Below, in pieces: positions 10,131 through 19,373 of a DNA stretch of 64,000 nucleotides. Location of the stretch: positions 118,185-182,184 of the forward strand of contig JACPYL010000018.1 of assembly GCA_016196065.1 (NCBI GenBank), read 5' to 3'. The stretch comes from Acidobacteriota bacterium (GTDB lineage: Bacteria > Acidobacteriota > Terriglobia > Terriglobales > Acidobacteriaceae). The translations under genes were made by a program, and so were the position numbers. Under the pieces are notes generated by a model. That model worked only from the letters and a program-made list of their open reading frames with translations. It did not search any database and was not told the DNA's origin. The number at the start of each line of letters is the position of its first letter. The first letter of the stretch is position 1.

Positions 10131-12806
10131 CTAGTTCTTGCGAGCAGTTTCGGACGGTTTGGTCTCATTGGCTGCCAGTTCAGCGCGAAATCTGCTGGCT
10201 TTTTCGGGCTGGTGAAGCACGTCGTACACCTCGGAGAGATCGGTACGCGCGAACTGAATCCAGACTACGGGTGGATTGCTCTGTTTGGTCAAGATGTCGT
10301 ACCCAGTACGGCTTTCGGACTCTGCTTCAGCGAAGCGGCGCTCACGGAGCAGCGCTCGTCCCAGCCGCGCATGTGCGATGCCGACCAGTTGATGATCGGG
10401 AGCCAGGGTTTGCGAATACATTTGTAATGCTTCGTGAAACAGTTGCTCGGCTCGGGAGTACTCTTTTTTGTCTACCAGAACTCCAGCGAGGTTCGAAAGC
10501 GCAACCCCAATGTAGTAGTGCTTGCCGGAATAAATCGTTCGGTAGATGTCGACCGTTCGGCTCAGTTCGGCTTCCGCTTCATCGAGCTTGCCACGGTGTT
10601 GCGAGATCTTGCCCAACTCATTCAGCGTTCCCGCCACGCGTGGATGGACCTTGCCGTATACCTTTTCCTGAATGCGAAGCGCCTCTTGCAGTGTGGTGGC
10701 CGCTTCATCGAGTTTCCCTTGGGAAAGTAATCCTCGCCCGAGCATGGTCAGAGCGGAAGCGGTGGCCGGGTGATCCTTGCCATAGAAAGATTCCGTGATA
10801 TCCAAACCCTCGCGGTAATAGCGTTCTGACTCGCTGTAACGGGTGCGTTCGTATTGGATTGCCCCCAAGTTAATCAAGTCGTCGGCCACATGAGGATGGC
10901 GCTCGCCATAGAACTGACGATCCATCGCGAGAAGTCGCTGGTTCAGTACTTCGGACTTGTCATAGTGCCCGGCATAGAAATGGCAGTTCGCCAATTCCGT
11001 GAGCGTGCCGGAAAGTTCGTTGGTCGGCACCAGAGCCGCCGACTGCAGCCGAGCCGCCTCTTCCAGCACCGCGATCGCAGGTTCGTACTGGCCACGATCT
11101 TCCAGGACTTTTCCAAGCAACGCCGTTGCCTTCCCGATCGCGGGATGATTCGGGGGCAGGTGACGCTTGCTCATGTCAATGCCTTGTCGAGCGAGTTGCT
11201 CCGCATCGGCAAACTTCGCTTGTGAGTCACGCAGGCCGGCCAACGCGATCAGAGTTTCGGCTACCGGCGCGCTGTCGGCGCCGAAACGGGTCTTGCGCTG
11301 CTCTAACGATGAATTCAATAGTTTTTCTGCCTCGTCGAACTTTCCTAGATTGCCGTACACGGTGCCCAGCGTTTCGTAGAGTTCGGCTTGTACCGTGGGA
11401 TCGCCGGTAAGCGCCTGCGCTTCTTGCACTCCACGACCGACGAGAGTAATGACGCGCAGATCCTCGGCAGGACCCACTTCTTCGTCACCGCCTTGAAACA
11501 AGTTCATCGTGAAATGCTGGATGCGCTGGGTGCGTGCCGCTTCTGCCAGGGCAGCATCACGCGCCTTCTCAAGGCGCAGGGTAAAGAAGATAATCAGTCC
11601 AACCAACAGGGCCGCTGCGGTGGAGGCGGCGAGCACTTCACGCCGGTTCCTTCTTACAAATTTTCCCAGACGATAGCTCAGAGCGTCGGGGCGCGCTTCC
11701 AGTGGTTCACCCTGCAGATAGTGATCGACATCGCGCGCCAGCGCTTCCACGGAGCGGTAGCGACGCTCCGGATCTTTGTGCATTGCCGTTAAACACAACA
11801 CATCCAGGTCGGCTCGGGCGCTCGCGCTCAGCGCACCGACGAGAGAGTCAGCTGGCTTCGTCTGGCGAGCGACTTTGACGGAGGGACGCGGCGCTTCGTG
11901 GCTGACCAATACCATCTCGGCTTCCGCAGGCGAAAGATTCGACAGGTCGAACGGAAGATCGCCGCTGAGAAGTTCATAGAGAATGACTCCCAGCGAATAC
12001 ACATCCGTCTGGATTCCAACCCGCTGGCCGCGAATCTGTTCCGGGGAAGCATAGGCAGGCGTCATCAACCGAAGAGCAGTCATCGTCTGATGTGCCGGGA
12101 CGTCGAGACTCTCCAGTTGTTTTGCGATGCCAAAATCGAGCAGGCGGATGGTACCGTCCGCCTTCACCAAAATGTTGGACGGCTTGAGATCGCGATGGAT
12201 AACCGCATTGCCGTGCGCGTACTGGACTGCCTCACACACTTGACGAAAGAGCTGGAGTCGCCGCTCGATCGAGCAATGATGCGCGACGCAATAGTCGGTA
12301 AGCGGCAGACCTTCCACGTACTCCATGACGAAGAATGGAGTGCCGTCGGCAAGCGTGTCAGCGTCATAGAGTCGCGCGATCGACGGATGATTCAGCTGAG
12401 CCAGCGTGCGCTGTTCTGCGGCGAAGCGTTCTCGTCGCGCTGGAGAAAGCGAAGCATCCCGTAACAGCTTAAGGGCTACGAGACCGCCGAGATCCTGACG
12501 CTCGGCAAGATAGACGACGCCCATGCCGCCTTCGCCGAGCACGCTGTGGATGCGATAGGAACCCAGTTCCGGAAACGGCAGGGAGTTTCTCTCATCAGAG
12601 AGGACGCTGTGCGCAACTTCGGCGAAGGGCTGGTCGAGGAGCGAATTGCTGTGTGCATCTTCCTTCAGCAAGGCAACCACGTCTTCGACCAGGGACGGCT
12701 CGCCTGAGCAAGAGGACTCAAGGAACGCGCGTTGCGCGGCGGTGTCGGGAAGTAGAGCAGCTTCGTGGAACAATTCCTGGATTCGTTCCCAACGGCTGCT
12801 GTCCAC
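10131..12806 (-). CDS. Ser/Thr protein kinase with transmembrane helix and TPR repeats
   Basis: 891 residues from a GTG at 12806 (GGAGGGAGA just upstream). An N-terminal 80-residue region is followed by a Hanks-type kinase domain: GEGGMGVVYLAE glycine loop, VALKLL with the catalytic Lys, IHRDLKPSN catalytic loop, LDFGIA metal site, and SPEQIRGQ activation region. A single membrane helix (VLAASTAAALLVGLIIFF) follows at about 390, then a long array of tetratricopeptide repeats of the 42-residue Kinesin-light-chain type (YGNLGKFDEAEKLL, YSESERYYREGL). It probably phosphorylates cytoplasmic targets in response to proteins bound at the TPR array outside the membrane. It lies 35 bases after the ECF sigma gene, an arrangement frequent in Acidobacteriota and Planctomycetes. 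Confidence 0.92.
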   Translation of the reverse strand: MDSSRWERIQELFHEAALLPDTAAQRAFLESSCSGEPSLVEDVVALLKEDAHSNSLLDQPFAEVAHSVLSDERNSLPFPELGSYRIHSVLGEGGMGVVYLAERQDLGGLVALKLLRDASLSPARRERFAAEQRTLAQLNHPSIARLYDADTLADGTPFFVMEYVEGLPLTDYCVAHHCSIERRLQLFRQVCEAVQYAHGNAVIHRDLKPSNILVKADGTIRLLDFGIAKQLESLDVPAHQTMTALRLMTPAYASPEQIRGQRVGIQTDVYSLGVILYELLSGDLPFDLSNLSPAEAEMVLVSHEAPRPSVKVARQTKPADSLVGALSASARADLDVLCLTAMHKDPERRYRSVEALARDVDHYLQGEPLEARPDALSYRLGKFVRRNRREVLAASTAAALLVGLIIFFTLRLEKARDAALAEAARTQRIQHFTMNLFQGGDEEVGPAEDLRVITLVGRGVQEAQALTGDPTVQAELYETLGTVYGNLGKFDEAEKLLNSSLEQRKTRFGADSAPVAETLIALAGLRDSQAKFADAEQLARQGIDMSKRHLPPNHPAIGKATALLGKVLEDRGQYEPAIAVLEEAARLQSAALVPTNELSGTLTELANCHFYAGHYDKSEVLNQRLLAMDRQFYGERHPHVADDLINLGAIQYERTRYSESERYYREGLDITESFYGKDHPATASALTMLGRGLLSQGKLDEAATTLQEALRIQEKVYGKVHPRVAGTLNELGKISQHRGKLDEAEAELSRTVDIYRTIYSGKHYYIGVALSNLAGVLVDKKEYSRAEQLFHEALQMYSQTLAPDHQLVGIAHARLGRALLRERRFAEAESESRTGYDILTKQSNPPVVWIQFARTDLSEVYDVLHQPEKASRFRAELAANETKPSETARKN

Positions 12807-12841
12807 TCTCCCTCCAAGTAGGGGCTACAAAGATTTGCGCG

Positions 12842-13366
12842 TCAGCTTGCCTGGCGAAGTTCATGCGCGAGCCACGCCTTCGCGGCCCGCCAGTCACGAA
12901 GAATGGTGGCTTCGGAAACTTCCAGTAACTCTGCGGTTTCGACGACATCGAGGCCTCCGAAGAAACGGCTCTCGACCATCAATGCCTGACGCGGTTCGAT
13001 CTTCGCCAATTCGTCGAGGGCGCGATCGAGGGCGACCAGATCCTTGCCCACCAACGTCCCTCCGTCTCGCGCATCGTCGATGGGAATGACGATGGCGTCG
13101 GGTCCACCGCGTTTGTGAGCATTGCGACGGCGAGCGGCTTCTACCAGGACCTGGCGCATGGCACGGGCAGCGATGCGCTTGAAGTGCAATCGCGAAGTGG
13201 ACGCGAAGCGTGGAGAACTTGCCAACTTCAGCCACGCCTCGTTGACGAGGGCAGTCGGAGTCAGCGTGACGCTCTGGTCGCTGCGCTTGACGCTGGAAGC
13301 AAGGCGGCGCAGTTCCTCATACGTCACACTAAACAAATCATCGAGTGCTCGTCTTTCCGATTGCAT
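12842..13366 (-). CDS. ECF-type RNA polymerase sigma factor (TIGR02999-like)
   Basis: 174 residues from the ATG at 13366, with GAGGGA seven bases upstream; the frame stays open to 13531 but without a better start. Region 2 is DDLFSVTYEELRRLA...VNEAWLKLAS, region 4 is EPRQALMVESRFFGGLDVVETAELLEVSEATILRDWRAAKAWL split by the helix-turn-helix. The family with a long linker (RRNAHKRGG) and coupling to Ser/Thr kinases lacks a classical anti-sigma factor. Activity may be controlled by phosphorylation by the downstream kinase, which is inference from gene order. Confidence 0.88.
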   Translation of the reverse strand: MQSERRALDDLFSVTYEELRRLASSVKRSDQSVTLTPTALVNEAWLKLASSPRFASTSRLHFKRIAARAMRQVLVEAARRRNAHKRGGPDAIVIPIDDARDGGTLVGKDLVALDRALDELAKIEPRQALMVESRFFGGLDVVETAELLEVSEATILRDWRAAKAWLAHELRQAS

Positions 13367-13596
13367 CTGGCTGTCCCTCGTCGATGTGTTCCCACATGAC
13401 GATTCCATATCTGGTGATGACGGTTTTGGCCGGTTCCTTGCGCATTGCGTACTGAATGCCTGCGAACCAGACCCAACGGGGGGAGGAATTGCGGGGAAAA
13501 ACGTAACCCCACAAGGCTGGAATCTTAGCATTCAAATGGGCTCCGGACAACCCCGGAGTATCCGGTGCCGTCCGCAAGTCGAAAGCGCTTAAGGCC

Positions 13597-14343
13597 ATGA
13601 AAAGACGCGGCAAAATACTGCGCGAACCGAGTTCTGGCCCAGGCCTATTCATGATGGACGGCCAGCAATACTACTTCTCCGCGGAGCAGGTCTGGAGGTC
13701 CGAAACAAGACCCCGGCCCGGACTGGTCGTAGACGTTGAGCTGGATGCGGAGGGCAAGGTCCAGCACATCACGGTCGTTTCCAACGAGCAACTGGCGAAG
13801 GAACAGGCCGAAGCGTTGCTGGCGCGGACGCGGCAGACAAGAATCAGCGTGACGCCTTCTTCGTTTGTGGCGAGGGTTGGCCTGGCACATCTCCTACCGG
13901 CCTGCTTGCTCGCGGCTGCGTGGTTTCTGCTGCCGGCATTGTCGTTGCAGACCGCGTTCTCCGAGAGAACGGAATTCACAGTTTGGGGAATGCTTCGATC
14001 CCCCAATGCCAGCAACACTCTGGAACTTAGCAGTAGCAGTCCTGCCGCTGTCGGAGTGTACGGCCTGGTCGCGTTCATCGCTTTGACCGGCCCATTCCTT
14101 CATTACTTCTGGAAGAACAAGACGGCATTGCTGGGTGGACTGCTACCGCTGCTGTTCATCATCGGCGCTGGGACTACGTTCCTCTTTCGATTGGAAACTG
14201 GAGCTTCCGTTACCGTCGGCATCGGAGCCTATCTTTCAATTTCTGTGTGCTTGTATTTCGCTTTAGCATCGATTGTGGAGTTCGTGAAGTCCAAACCGGG
14301 CGACGTGCCGGAAGTGAAATCCACACCACGGAAGGCCGCCTGA
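13597..14343 (+). CDS. Conserved membrane protein with OB/cold-shock-like N terminus
   Basis: 248 residues. The first 60 (GLFMMDGQQYYFSAEQVW, then RPGLVVDVELDAEGKVQHI) resemble the small OB/cold-shock-like module often fused to zinc-ribbon or membrane domains. A basic helix follows, then four hydrophobic helices at about 95-118, 150-170, 178-197 and 203-228. No catalytic motif is seen and I do not recognise the family. It stands alone, divergent from the sigma factor gene and convergent with argJ. An AAGG sits just before the ATG. Confidence 0.65.
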   Translation: MKRRGKILREPSSGPGLFMMDGQQYYFSAEQVWRSETRPRPGLVVDVELDAEGKVQHITVVSNEQLAKEQAEALLARTRQTRISVTPSSFVARVGLAHLLPACLLAAAWFLLPALSLQTAFSERTEFTVWGMLRSPNASNTLELSSSSPAAVGVYGLVAFIALTGPFLHYFWKNKTALLGGLLPLLFIIGAGTTFLFRLETGASVTVGIGAYLSISVCLYFALASIVEFVKSKPGDVPEVKSTPRKAA

Positions 14344-14400
14344 CTTTCTTCTCCTGGGGAAGGTTGAGGGGCGATTGCGGCCGGGTACATGGGAATCGCG

Positions 14401-15618
14401 CTAGGTAGAGTAGCCAGCGTTGATGCGCACGTACTCGGCCGTCAGATCGGTGGTCAGAAACCGGATATCGCTGGAACCACGTCCCAGCTGGACACGAATG
14501 TCGCACACCGGTTTTGCAAGGGCGCGGTGCGCGCGTCCTTCGTTGAAGTCATGAAATGCTCCGTTGCGGCACACCATCTGATTGCCAATGAAAATCTTGA
14601 CGCGCGACGGATCGATGTCGATTCCCGAATACCCGACCGCCGCCAGAATCCGTCCCCAGTTGGGATCGGCTCCGGCCCAGGCTGTCTTTACGAGGGCGGA
14701 GTGAGCGATGGCGCGCGCGACTTGCATGGCTTCGTCGCGATTGCGAGCCTGCTCCACGAACAGCCGGATGACGTGCTGCACGCCTTCGCCGTCGGTCACA
14801 ATCTGCTCGGCAAGTGATTGGCAAACTCTTCGCAGGCTTTCGCCGAATTGCTTCTTTACACTCGCATTGGCGATGCGACAACCGCTCTGCCCGCTGGCCA
14901 GCAACAGCACGGTGTCATTGGTCGAGGTGTCGCCGTCCACGGACATGGAATTCAGGGACTGATCACACGCATCGCGCAGAAGACTTTGCAGGTCGCGGGA
15001 ACTCGCAGCTACGTCGGTGAATAAATACACCAGCATCGTGGCCAGGTTGGGATGAATCATTCCAGAACCTTTGGCGATGCCAAGCAAGGTGACTTGGCTG
15101 CCCCCTGCCTTGAACCGCGACGAAGCCGTCTTGGGCCGCGTATCGGTGGTCATGATGGCTCGAGCGAAGGCAGATGCGGCGGCTGGATCAGAACTGCGAG
15201 TGGCTATCAATTCCGGCAATTTCGTGATGACTTTTGCGGTCGGAAAACGCACTCCGATGATGCCTGTCGAAGACGGGAAAACTTCCTCTGCACTCACTCC
15301 GAGCAGTTTGCCCATTTCATTGCAGATACGCTCGCACGCTTGTCGTCCCTCTGTTCCAGTCGCGCAGTTTGCGTTGCCGGAGTTCACGATCAACGCTCGA
15401 ACCTTCCCGCCGGTCGACCGCAAGGAGGAGCGACCCACATCCAGCGGGGCGGCAACGACACGGTTCTTCGTGAAGAGCGCAGCGGCAGTTGTACCAGCGG
15501 TGGCTTCGGCTAGCGCGAGGTCCGGACGTCCGCTGGCTTTGATATTGGCTGCCAGCGCGGAAAACGAAAACCCGCGGGGCAGAAGGATCTTCTCTGGCGA
15601 TCGGCGCAGTGTCGTCAT
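14401..15618 (-). CDS. argJ: Glutamate N-acetyltransferase / ornithine acetyltransferase
   Basis: 405 residues from the ATG at 15618, which overlaps the stop of the preceding N-acetylglutamate synthase (ATGA), so upstream TTG starts are unlikely. The autocleavage site is in KGSGMIHPNLATML, where the Thr after Ala becomes the N-terminal nucleophile of the beta chain. NSGNANCATG and GADPNWGRI are family signatures. The enzyme transfers acetyl from N-acetylornithine to glutamate, recycling the acetyl group. Last gene of the arg operon. An N-acetylglutamate synthase alongside it is consistent with a mono-functional ArgJ that needs priming, though bifunctionality cannot be judged from sequence alone. 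Confidence 0.95.
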   Translation of the reverse strand: MTTLRRSPEKILLPRGFSFSALAANIKASGRPDLALAEATAGTTAAALFTKNRVVAAPLDVGRSSLRSTGGKVRALIVNSGNANCATGTEGRQACERICNEMGKLLGVSAEEVFPSSTGIIGVRFPTAKVITKLPELIATRSSDPAAASAFARAIMTTDTRPKTASSRFKAGGSQVTLLGIAKGSGMIHPNLATMLVYLFTDVAASSRDLQSLLRDACDQSLNSMSVDGDTSTNDTVLLLASGQSGCRIANASVKKQFGESLRRVCQSLAEQIVTDGEGVQHVIRLFVEQARNRDEAMQVARAIAHSALVKTAWAGADPNWGRILAAVGYSGIDIDPSRVKIFIGNQMVCRNGAFHDFNEGRAHRALAKPVCDIRVQLGRGSSDIRFLTTDLTAEYVRINAGYST

Positions 15619-16121
15619 GCCTGTATCTTCAACCAATTGGTGGGCGCGGGGAGAATCGCAAAGCGTGGCACTTCTCCGCGGATCATTGCAACTTCATCAC
15701 AATAATGAAGACGCGGGCATTTGTAACAGTCTTTATGAATCTTGTCGGGAAGATCCTGATGTGCTGCGACCGTGAATCCCATACGCGAGAAAAAATCCGG
15801 GATGCGCGTGAACAGGCACACGCAAGTGACGCGATGCTTTTCCGCCTGGGCGAGAAGAGCCTTCACCAGACGCTTGCCGCCTCCGCCGCTCTGCTGCGAG
15901 GGGTCGACGGTGATCGAACGAATCTCTGCAAGGTGGGGCCCATAGAGATGCAGCGCACCACAGCCGATGATCCGGTCACCGTATTCGAGAACCACAAAAT
16001 CACGGATGTTCTCGCAGATCTCTGCCAGCGTGCGAGGCAACAAAGTGCCGTCGCCGGAGTATGCCGCAATCAGGGAATGGACCTGCTCGGCATCCGGAAG
16101 GACCGCCTCACGCGTACGCAT
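15615..16121 (-). CDS. argA: Short N-acetylglutamate synthase (GNAT type)
   Basis: 168 residues from the ATG at 16121 (MRTREAVLPDAEQ), 26 bases after argB; a GTG at 16175 would overlap argB and adds an untypical extension. GNAT fold with acetyl-CoA loop QQSGGGGKRLV and the preceding EIRSITVDPS strand. The C-terminal CPRLHYCDEVAM matches the Cys-x-Cys-D-E pattern of stand-alone short N-acetylglutamate synthases that lack the amino-acid kinase domain. It makes N-acetylglutamate from glutamate and acetyl-CoA, the first step of arginine synthesis. Its place between argB and argJ supports this. The symbol is by function, as the protein is not the E. coli-type ArgA. Confidence 0.82.
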   Translation of the reverse strand: MRTREAVLPDAEQVHSLIAAYSGDGTLLPRTLAEICENIRDFVVLEYGDRIIGCGALHLYGPHLAEIRSITVDPSQQSGGGGKRLVKALLAQAEKHRVTCVCLFTRIPDFFSRMGFTVAAHQDLPDKIHKDCYKCPRLHYCDEVAMIRGEVPRFAILPAPTNWLKIQA

Positions 16122-16147
16122 GGGCCTTCCGTTCCTGGAAGGTCGCT

Positions 16148-16933
16148 TCACGCGCGCAGTACCTCGGTACCACACTCCAATTTGGAGAAGTAGAAGAGCG
16201 GCAGGCTGTCGGCCTCGGACGCGGGCAGGATGCGCACGCGCCCCACACCGTGCTTCAGCGCGTCAGTACAGGCTTCAAGCTTGGGCAACATGCCGCCGGT
16301 GATGGTGGAATCTTCAATCATCCCGGCTACCTGTTTGATATTCAGCCAAGGCATCACCGAGCCGTCGGCTTGTTTGACTCCCGGCACGTCGGTCAAAAAA
16401 ATGAGCGCGTCCGCCTGACACGCCACTGCGCACGCGGCCGCCATCTGATCAGCATTCACGTTGTAATACTGGCCGTCGGCTCCGAGCGCCACCGAGGAGA
16501 GGACAGGAACTCCACCTTCGGTCCAGATGGCGCGGATCCAGCGCGGCTCGGAAAAACAAATCTCCCCCACGAATCCAAGATCGTGTTCCTGCCCCTGTTT
16601 CTTGCGGGCGCGAAATGCGCCGCCGTCACCGCCACAGAGTCCCACCGCAGGCTGTCCGGCCATGGCAATCGCGGCGACCAGACTCTTGTTGACGATTCCT
16701 GCCAGCACCATCACCGCAACGTCACGCGTCTCCGCATCGGTAACGCGCAGCCCGTTGATGAAATCGCTGGTCTTGCCGAGCAGTTTCAGCGTGCGCGTAA
16801 GCGCAGTTCCGCCGCCATGGACGACGGCGATCTGGTGGCCGTCTTGCGCCATTTGCACCACTGCATGGGCGCACTTGTGAAGGACCGATTTATCCTCGAG
16901 CGCCGCACCACCAATTTTTACGACGACCTTCAT
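16148..16933 (-). CDS. argB: Acetylglutamate kinase
   Basis: 261 residues of the amino-acid kinase fold. KIGGAALED (N terminus, phosphate-binding Lys and Gly-Gly), VVHGGGTALT (acetylglutamate loop), NVNADQMAAACA and LIFLTDVPGV (nucleotide site) are all present. It phosphorylates N-acetylglutamate. The N terminus starts directly at the first strand, without the extra helix used for arginine hexamerisation in feedback-sensitive enzymes, so feedback inhibition may be weak. This point is inferred. The start overlaps the argC stop by four bases. Confidence 0.95.
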   Translation of the reverse strand: MKVVVKIGGAALEDKSVLHKCAHAVVQMAQDGHQIAVVHGGGTALTRTLKLLGKTSDFINGLRVTDAETRDVAVMVLAGIVNKSLVAAIAMAGQPAVGLCGGDGGAFRARKKQGQEHDLGFVGEICFSEPRWIRAIWTEGGVPVLSSVALGADGQYYNVNADQMAAACAVACQADALIFLTDVPGVKQADGSVMPWLNIKQVAGMIEDSTITGGMLPKLEACTDALKHGVGRVRILPASEADSLPLFYFSKLECGTEVLRA

Positions 16934-17967
16934 AGCAGTCCCTCCTCTTCGCTCCAGCCATACATGAGATTCATGTTCTGTACGGCTTGGCCCGCAGCGC
17001 CTTTCAACAAATTATCGAGGCACGAAACCACCACCAGACGGCGTCCATCCCCAGCTAATGAAAACCCAATGTCGCAGTAGTTGGTATGAAGCGAGTCCGC
17101 AATCTGCGGCAACGTCGAGGGTGCAAAAATGCGCACCCATCGTTGCTTTTTGTAAAAACTGCCGAAGCAGGAAGCGATTTCCGCAGCTGTGGTCTCACAA
17201 TTTAGATGCACGTAGATGGTAGATAGAATTCCGCGCGGGATTGGCAGCAGATGAGGAGTAAAAATAAATTCGGGCGATGCCAGTTTCAGCTGTTCAAGGA
17301 TCTCTCCGGTGTGGCGATGGCCAAATACTGAGTAGGCAGAAAAGTTATCCGCCACAGATACAAAGTGAGTGCGAGGCGTTGGCTCCTTCCCTGCTCCGGA
17401 AACGCCAGACTTGGAATCGGAGATGATTCCCTTCTCACGGTCAACGATCTTCGCTGCAAGCAGCGGTGCCAGGCCAAGAATCACGGAAGTCGCGTAGCAT
17501 CCAGGATTGGCGACCAGTGCGGCGTCTCGGATTTGCGCAGCATGAAACTCAGGTAATCCGTAGACAGCATGTTCGGTAAGCTCCGCGGCGGCTACGGCGT
17601 CGGCATCTTTGAAACCATAGACCGCGCGATTTTGATCCTGCTTGATCCGCCATGCGCCGCTCAAGTCAATCACGCGCAACCCGCGGGCAATTGCTTCCGG
17701 CACAAGCTCGCGAGAAACCTCATGCGGAGTCGCCAGGAACAACAGCTCGATGCGTTTCTCGTGGAGCTTCTCCCATGAAAACGGCTCGCTCGCTGAGTGG
17801 CCGTTGCCGGAGACGGGAAGGGTGAATTGCCCGGCGCTCTCCGATTGGTTGCCGCGCCGAAGCAGCAGCGGAGTATCCACTTGCGAATGCCGCGCGAGCA
17901 GGCGAGTCAGCTCGAGACCGGAATAACCGGTGGCCCCAAGCACCGCAGTTTTGAGTTTCGCCCCCAT
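16930..17967 (-). CDS. argC: N-acetyl-gamma-glutamyl-phosphate reductase
   Basis: 345 residues. Rossmann motif VLGATGYSGLELTRLLARH, catalytic Cys in VANPGCYATS, and HLLPIPRGILSTIYV with the catalytic His region are typical of ArgC. It reduces acetylglutamyl phosphate to the semialdehyde with NADPH. The ATG at 17967 shares its A with the argR stop (TAATG), and the end overlaps argB by four bases, so the operon is translationally coupled throughout. Confidence 0.95.
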   Translation of the reverse strand: MGAKLKTAVLGATGYSGLELTRLLARHSQVDTPLLLRRGNQSESAGQFTLPVSGNGHSASEPFSWEKLHEKRIELLFLATPHEVSRELVPEAIARGLRVIDLSGAWRIKQDQNRAVYGFKDADAVAAAELTEHAVYGLPEFHAAQIRDAALVANPGCYATSVILGLAPLLAAKIVDREKGIISDSKSGVSGAGKEPTPRTHFVSVADNFSAYSVFGHRHTGEILEQLKLASPEFIFTPHLLPIPRGILSTIYVHLNCETTAAEIASCFGSFYKKQRWVRIFAPSTLPQIADSLHTNYCDIGFSLAGDGRRLVVVSCLDNLLKGAAGQAVQNMNLMYGWSEEEGLL

Positions 17968-18410
17968 TACGCCAGCATCTCCCGGATGCGGGCGGCAAGG
18001 CGTACAGCAGATTTCGTATCCGGGCAGACAATCAGAATCGCGTCATCACCGGCGATTGTCCCCACGGTTTCCGGCCAGCGCTCCGCGTCCAGCGCGGCAG
18101 CTACAGGCTGAGCGCTACCCACGGAAGTTTTGATCACCAGCAGGTTCTGGGCAGGCCGCACGTCGAGCACAAATTCCCTGACCAGCCGCGATGCAGGCGG
18201 CAGAGCCGGCTCGCCATTCGAGGCGACCGGCATGCGTGCATACCCTTCGGGAGTCTTGACCAGGTTCAGTTCGTGGATGTCACGCGAAAGCGTGGCTTGG
18301 CCGACGTCGCAACCGCGCTTGAGCAGCGCGCGCTGCAGATGCTCCTGGCTGGCCACCGGTCCTTGCTGAACAATCTCAAGGATGGCCTTCTGTCGGGCAA
18401 GCTTGGTCAT
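17967..18410 (-). CDS. argR: Arginine repressor
   Basis: 147 residues. N-terminal winged helix with Q-A-T-L-S-R-D-I-H-E-L (the SR recognition signature), C-terminal hexamerisation and arginine-binding domain containing GTIAGDDAILIVC, where the Asp pair binds arginine. First gene of argR-argC-argB-argA-argJ. It most likely represses its own operon, since ARG-box-like sequences cover the promoter and leader just upstream. Confidence 0.94.
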   Translation of the reverse strand: MTKLARQKAILEIVQQGPVASQEHLQRALLKRGCDVGQATLSRDIHELNLVKTPEGYARMPVASNGEPALPPASRLVREFVLDVRPAQNLLVIKTSVGSAQPVAAALDAERWPETVGTIAGDDAILIVCPDTKSAVRLAARIREMLA

Positions 18411-18413
18411 AAC

Positions 18414-18475
18414 GCATATTTATCCACACTACTGGATAGTTATTCAATGATAGCGTCTTGCTGGCGACTGTCAAG
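18414..18475 (-). promoter_or_regulatory. arg operon promoter with ARG-box-like operators
   Basis: On the minus strand TTGACA (18470-18475), 17 bases, then TATCAT (18447-18452) makes a near-consensus sigma-70 promoter, with start near 18440. CATTGAATAACTA (about 18437-18449) overlaps the -10, and TGGATAAATATGC (18414-18426) lies in the leader. Both resemble ARG-box halves (TGAATAA/TTATTCA), each with mismatches. Two adjacent boxes would suit an ArgR hexamer. Binding itself is inferred. Confidence 0.65.
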
Positions 18476-18482
18476 CGCAAAG

Positions 18483-19373
18483 TCACCGCGAAGCGGAAGC
18501 CAGTTGCCGCACCGAAGTAATGAAGGTTCGCGCCGCCTGTGTCAGCGTACGATCGCGCCGGTATGCCAGCCCCAGTTCCCTCCACAATTCCTTTTCCTTG
18601 AGGGCAATCAGTTTCACGCGTCCCGCCAGTACCTGGTCGCGGGCGAAACTGGCGCTGATGAGCGACACGCCCAGTCCGGCAGCGACAAAACTCTTGATCA
18701 TGCCAACGCTCGGCAGTTCCATCCGAACCTGCAATTCGGCTTCGTGCGGACGAAGCAGCTTGTCCATGAGGCGCCGGGTATAACCGGTCTTAGGGAGAAG
18801 CATCGGTTCATGCGCGATTTCGCCGATCGAAACCGCGTCCTGTTTTGCGAGGCGGTTCTGCGGGCTCACCATCCACATCAACTGATCGCGATAGATTGGA
18901 ACAGTTTTCAGTTTTGCGGACTTGATAGGCAAGGTCACGATGCCAACATCAATCGTGCCGTTTTCCAGTTTCTCGACGATCTTGTAGCTGAAGTTCCGGT
19001 AGATGCTGAGTTGTACCTCAGGGTGCAGGTGGCAATATTTGGCGAAGACATCGGGGAGCACGTAAAGACACGTCGCTTCATTCGCTCCAACAACCAACTT
19101 CCCGCGGGGTGCGGTGCCATGATCGGCTACGGCCAGCTTCGATTCGTCCCGCAACTGCGTCATGCGCTCCGCATAGGCAAGCAATACGCGGCCTGCGGGA
19201 GTGAGGGTTACGTCCTTGCCGGAACGGTCGAGAAGACGATCGCCGTACTCCTGTTCCAGTTGCCGGATCTGCGCGCTTACAGCGGACTGCGAGCGAAACA
19301 CTTTCTGCCCGGCACGCGAGAAGCTGCCCAGTTTGGCAACCTCCAGAAACGTAATGAGCTGATCGAAGTCCAT
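18483..19373 (-). CDS. LysR-family transcriptional regulator
   Basis: 296 residues. N-terminal helix-turn-helix (LITFLEVAKLGSFSRAGQKVF, SQSAVSAQIRQLE split around it) and a two-lobe effector domain (GKLVVGANEA, GTIDVGIVTLP, VAAGLGVSLIS). Start at the ATG at 19373. It is divergent from the his operon and its 3' end lies just upstream of the argR promoter. The effector and targets are unknown; neighbouring amino-acid operons make a role in amino-acid metabolism possible but unproven. Confidence 0.88.
   Translation of the reverse strand: MDFDQLITFLEVAKLGSFSRAGQKVFRSQSAVSAQIRQLEQEYGDRLLDRSGKDVTLTPAGRVLLAYAERMTQLRDESKLAVADHGTAPRGKLVVGANEATCLYVLPDVFAKYCHLHPEVQLSIYRNFSYKIVEKLENGTIDVGIVTLPIKSAKLKTVPIYRDQLMWMVSPQNRLAKQDAVSIGEIAHEPMLLPKTGYTRRLMDKLLRPHEAELQVRMELPSVGMIKSFVAAGLGVSLISASFARDQVLAGRVKLIALKEKELWRELGLAYRRDRTLTQAARTFITSVRQLASASR

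Noticed and set aside
13367..13531. N-terminal extension or frameshift of the ECF sigma factor
   Set aside because: The ATG at 13366 has a good ribosome site and gives a complete sigma factor; the extension has no sigma-like sequence.
16061..17080. Plus-strand frame of about 339 codons
   Set aside because: Shadow of argA/argB/argC, which are all recognisable on the minus strand with overlaps.
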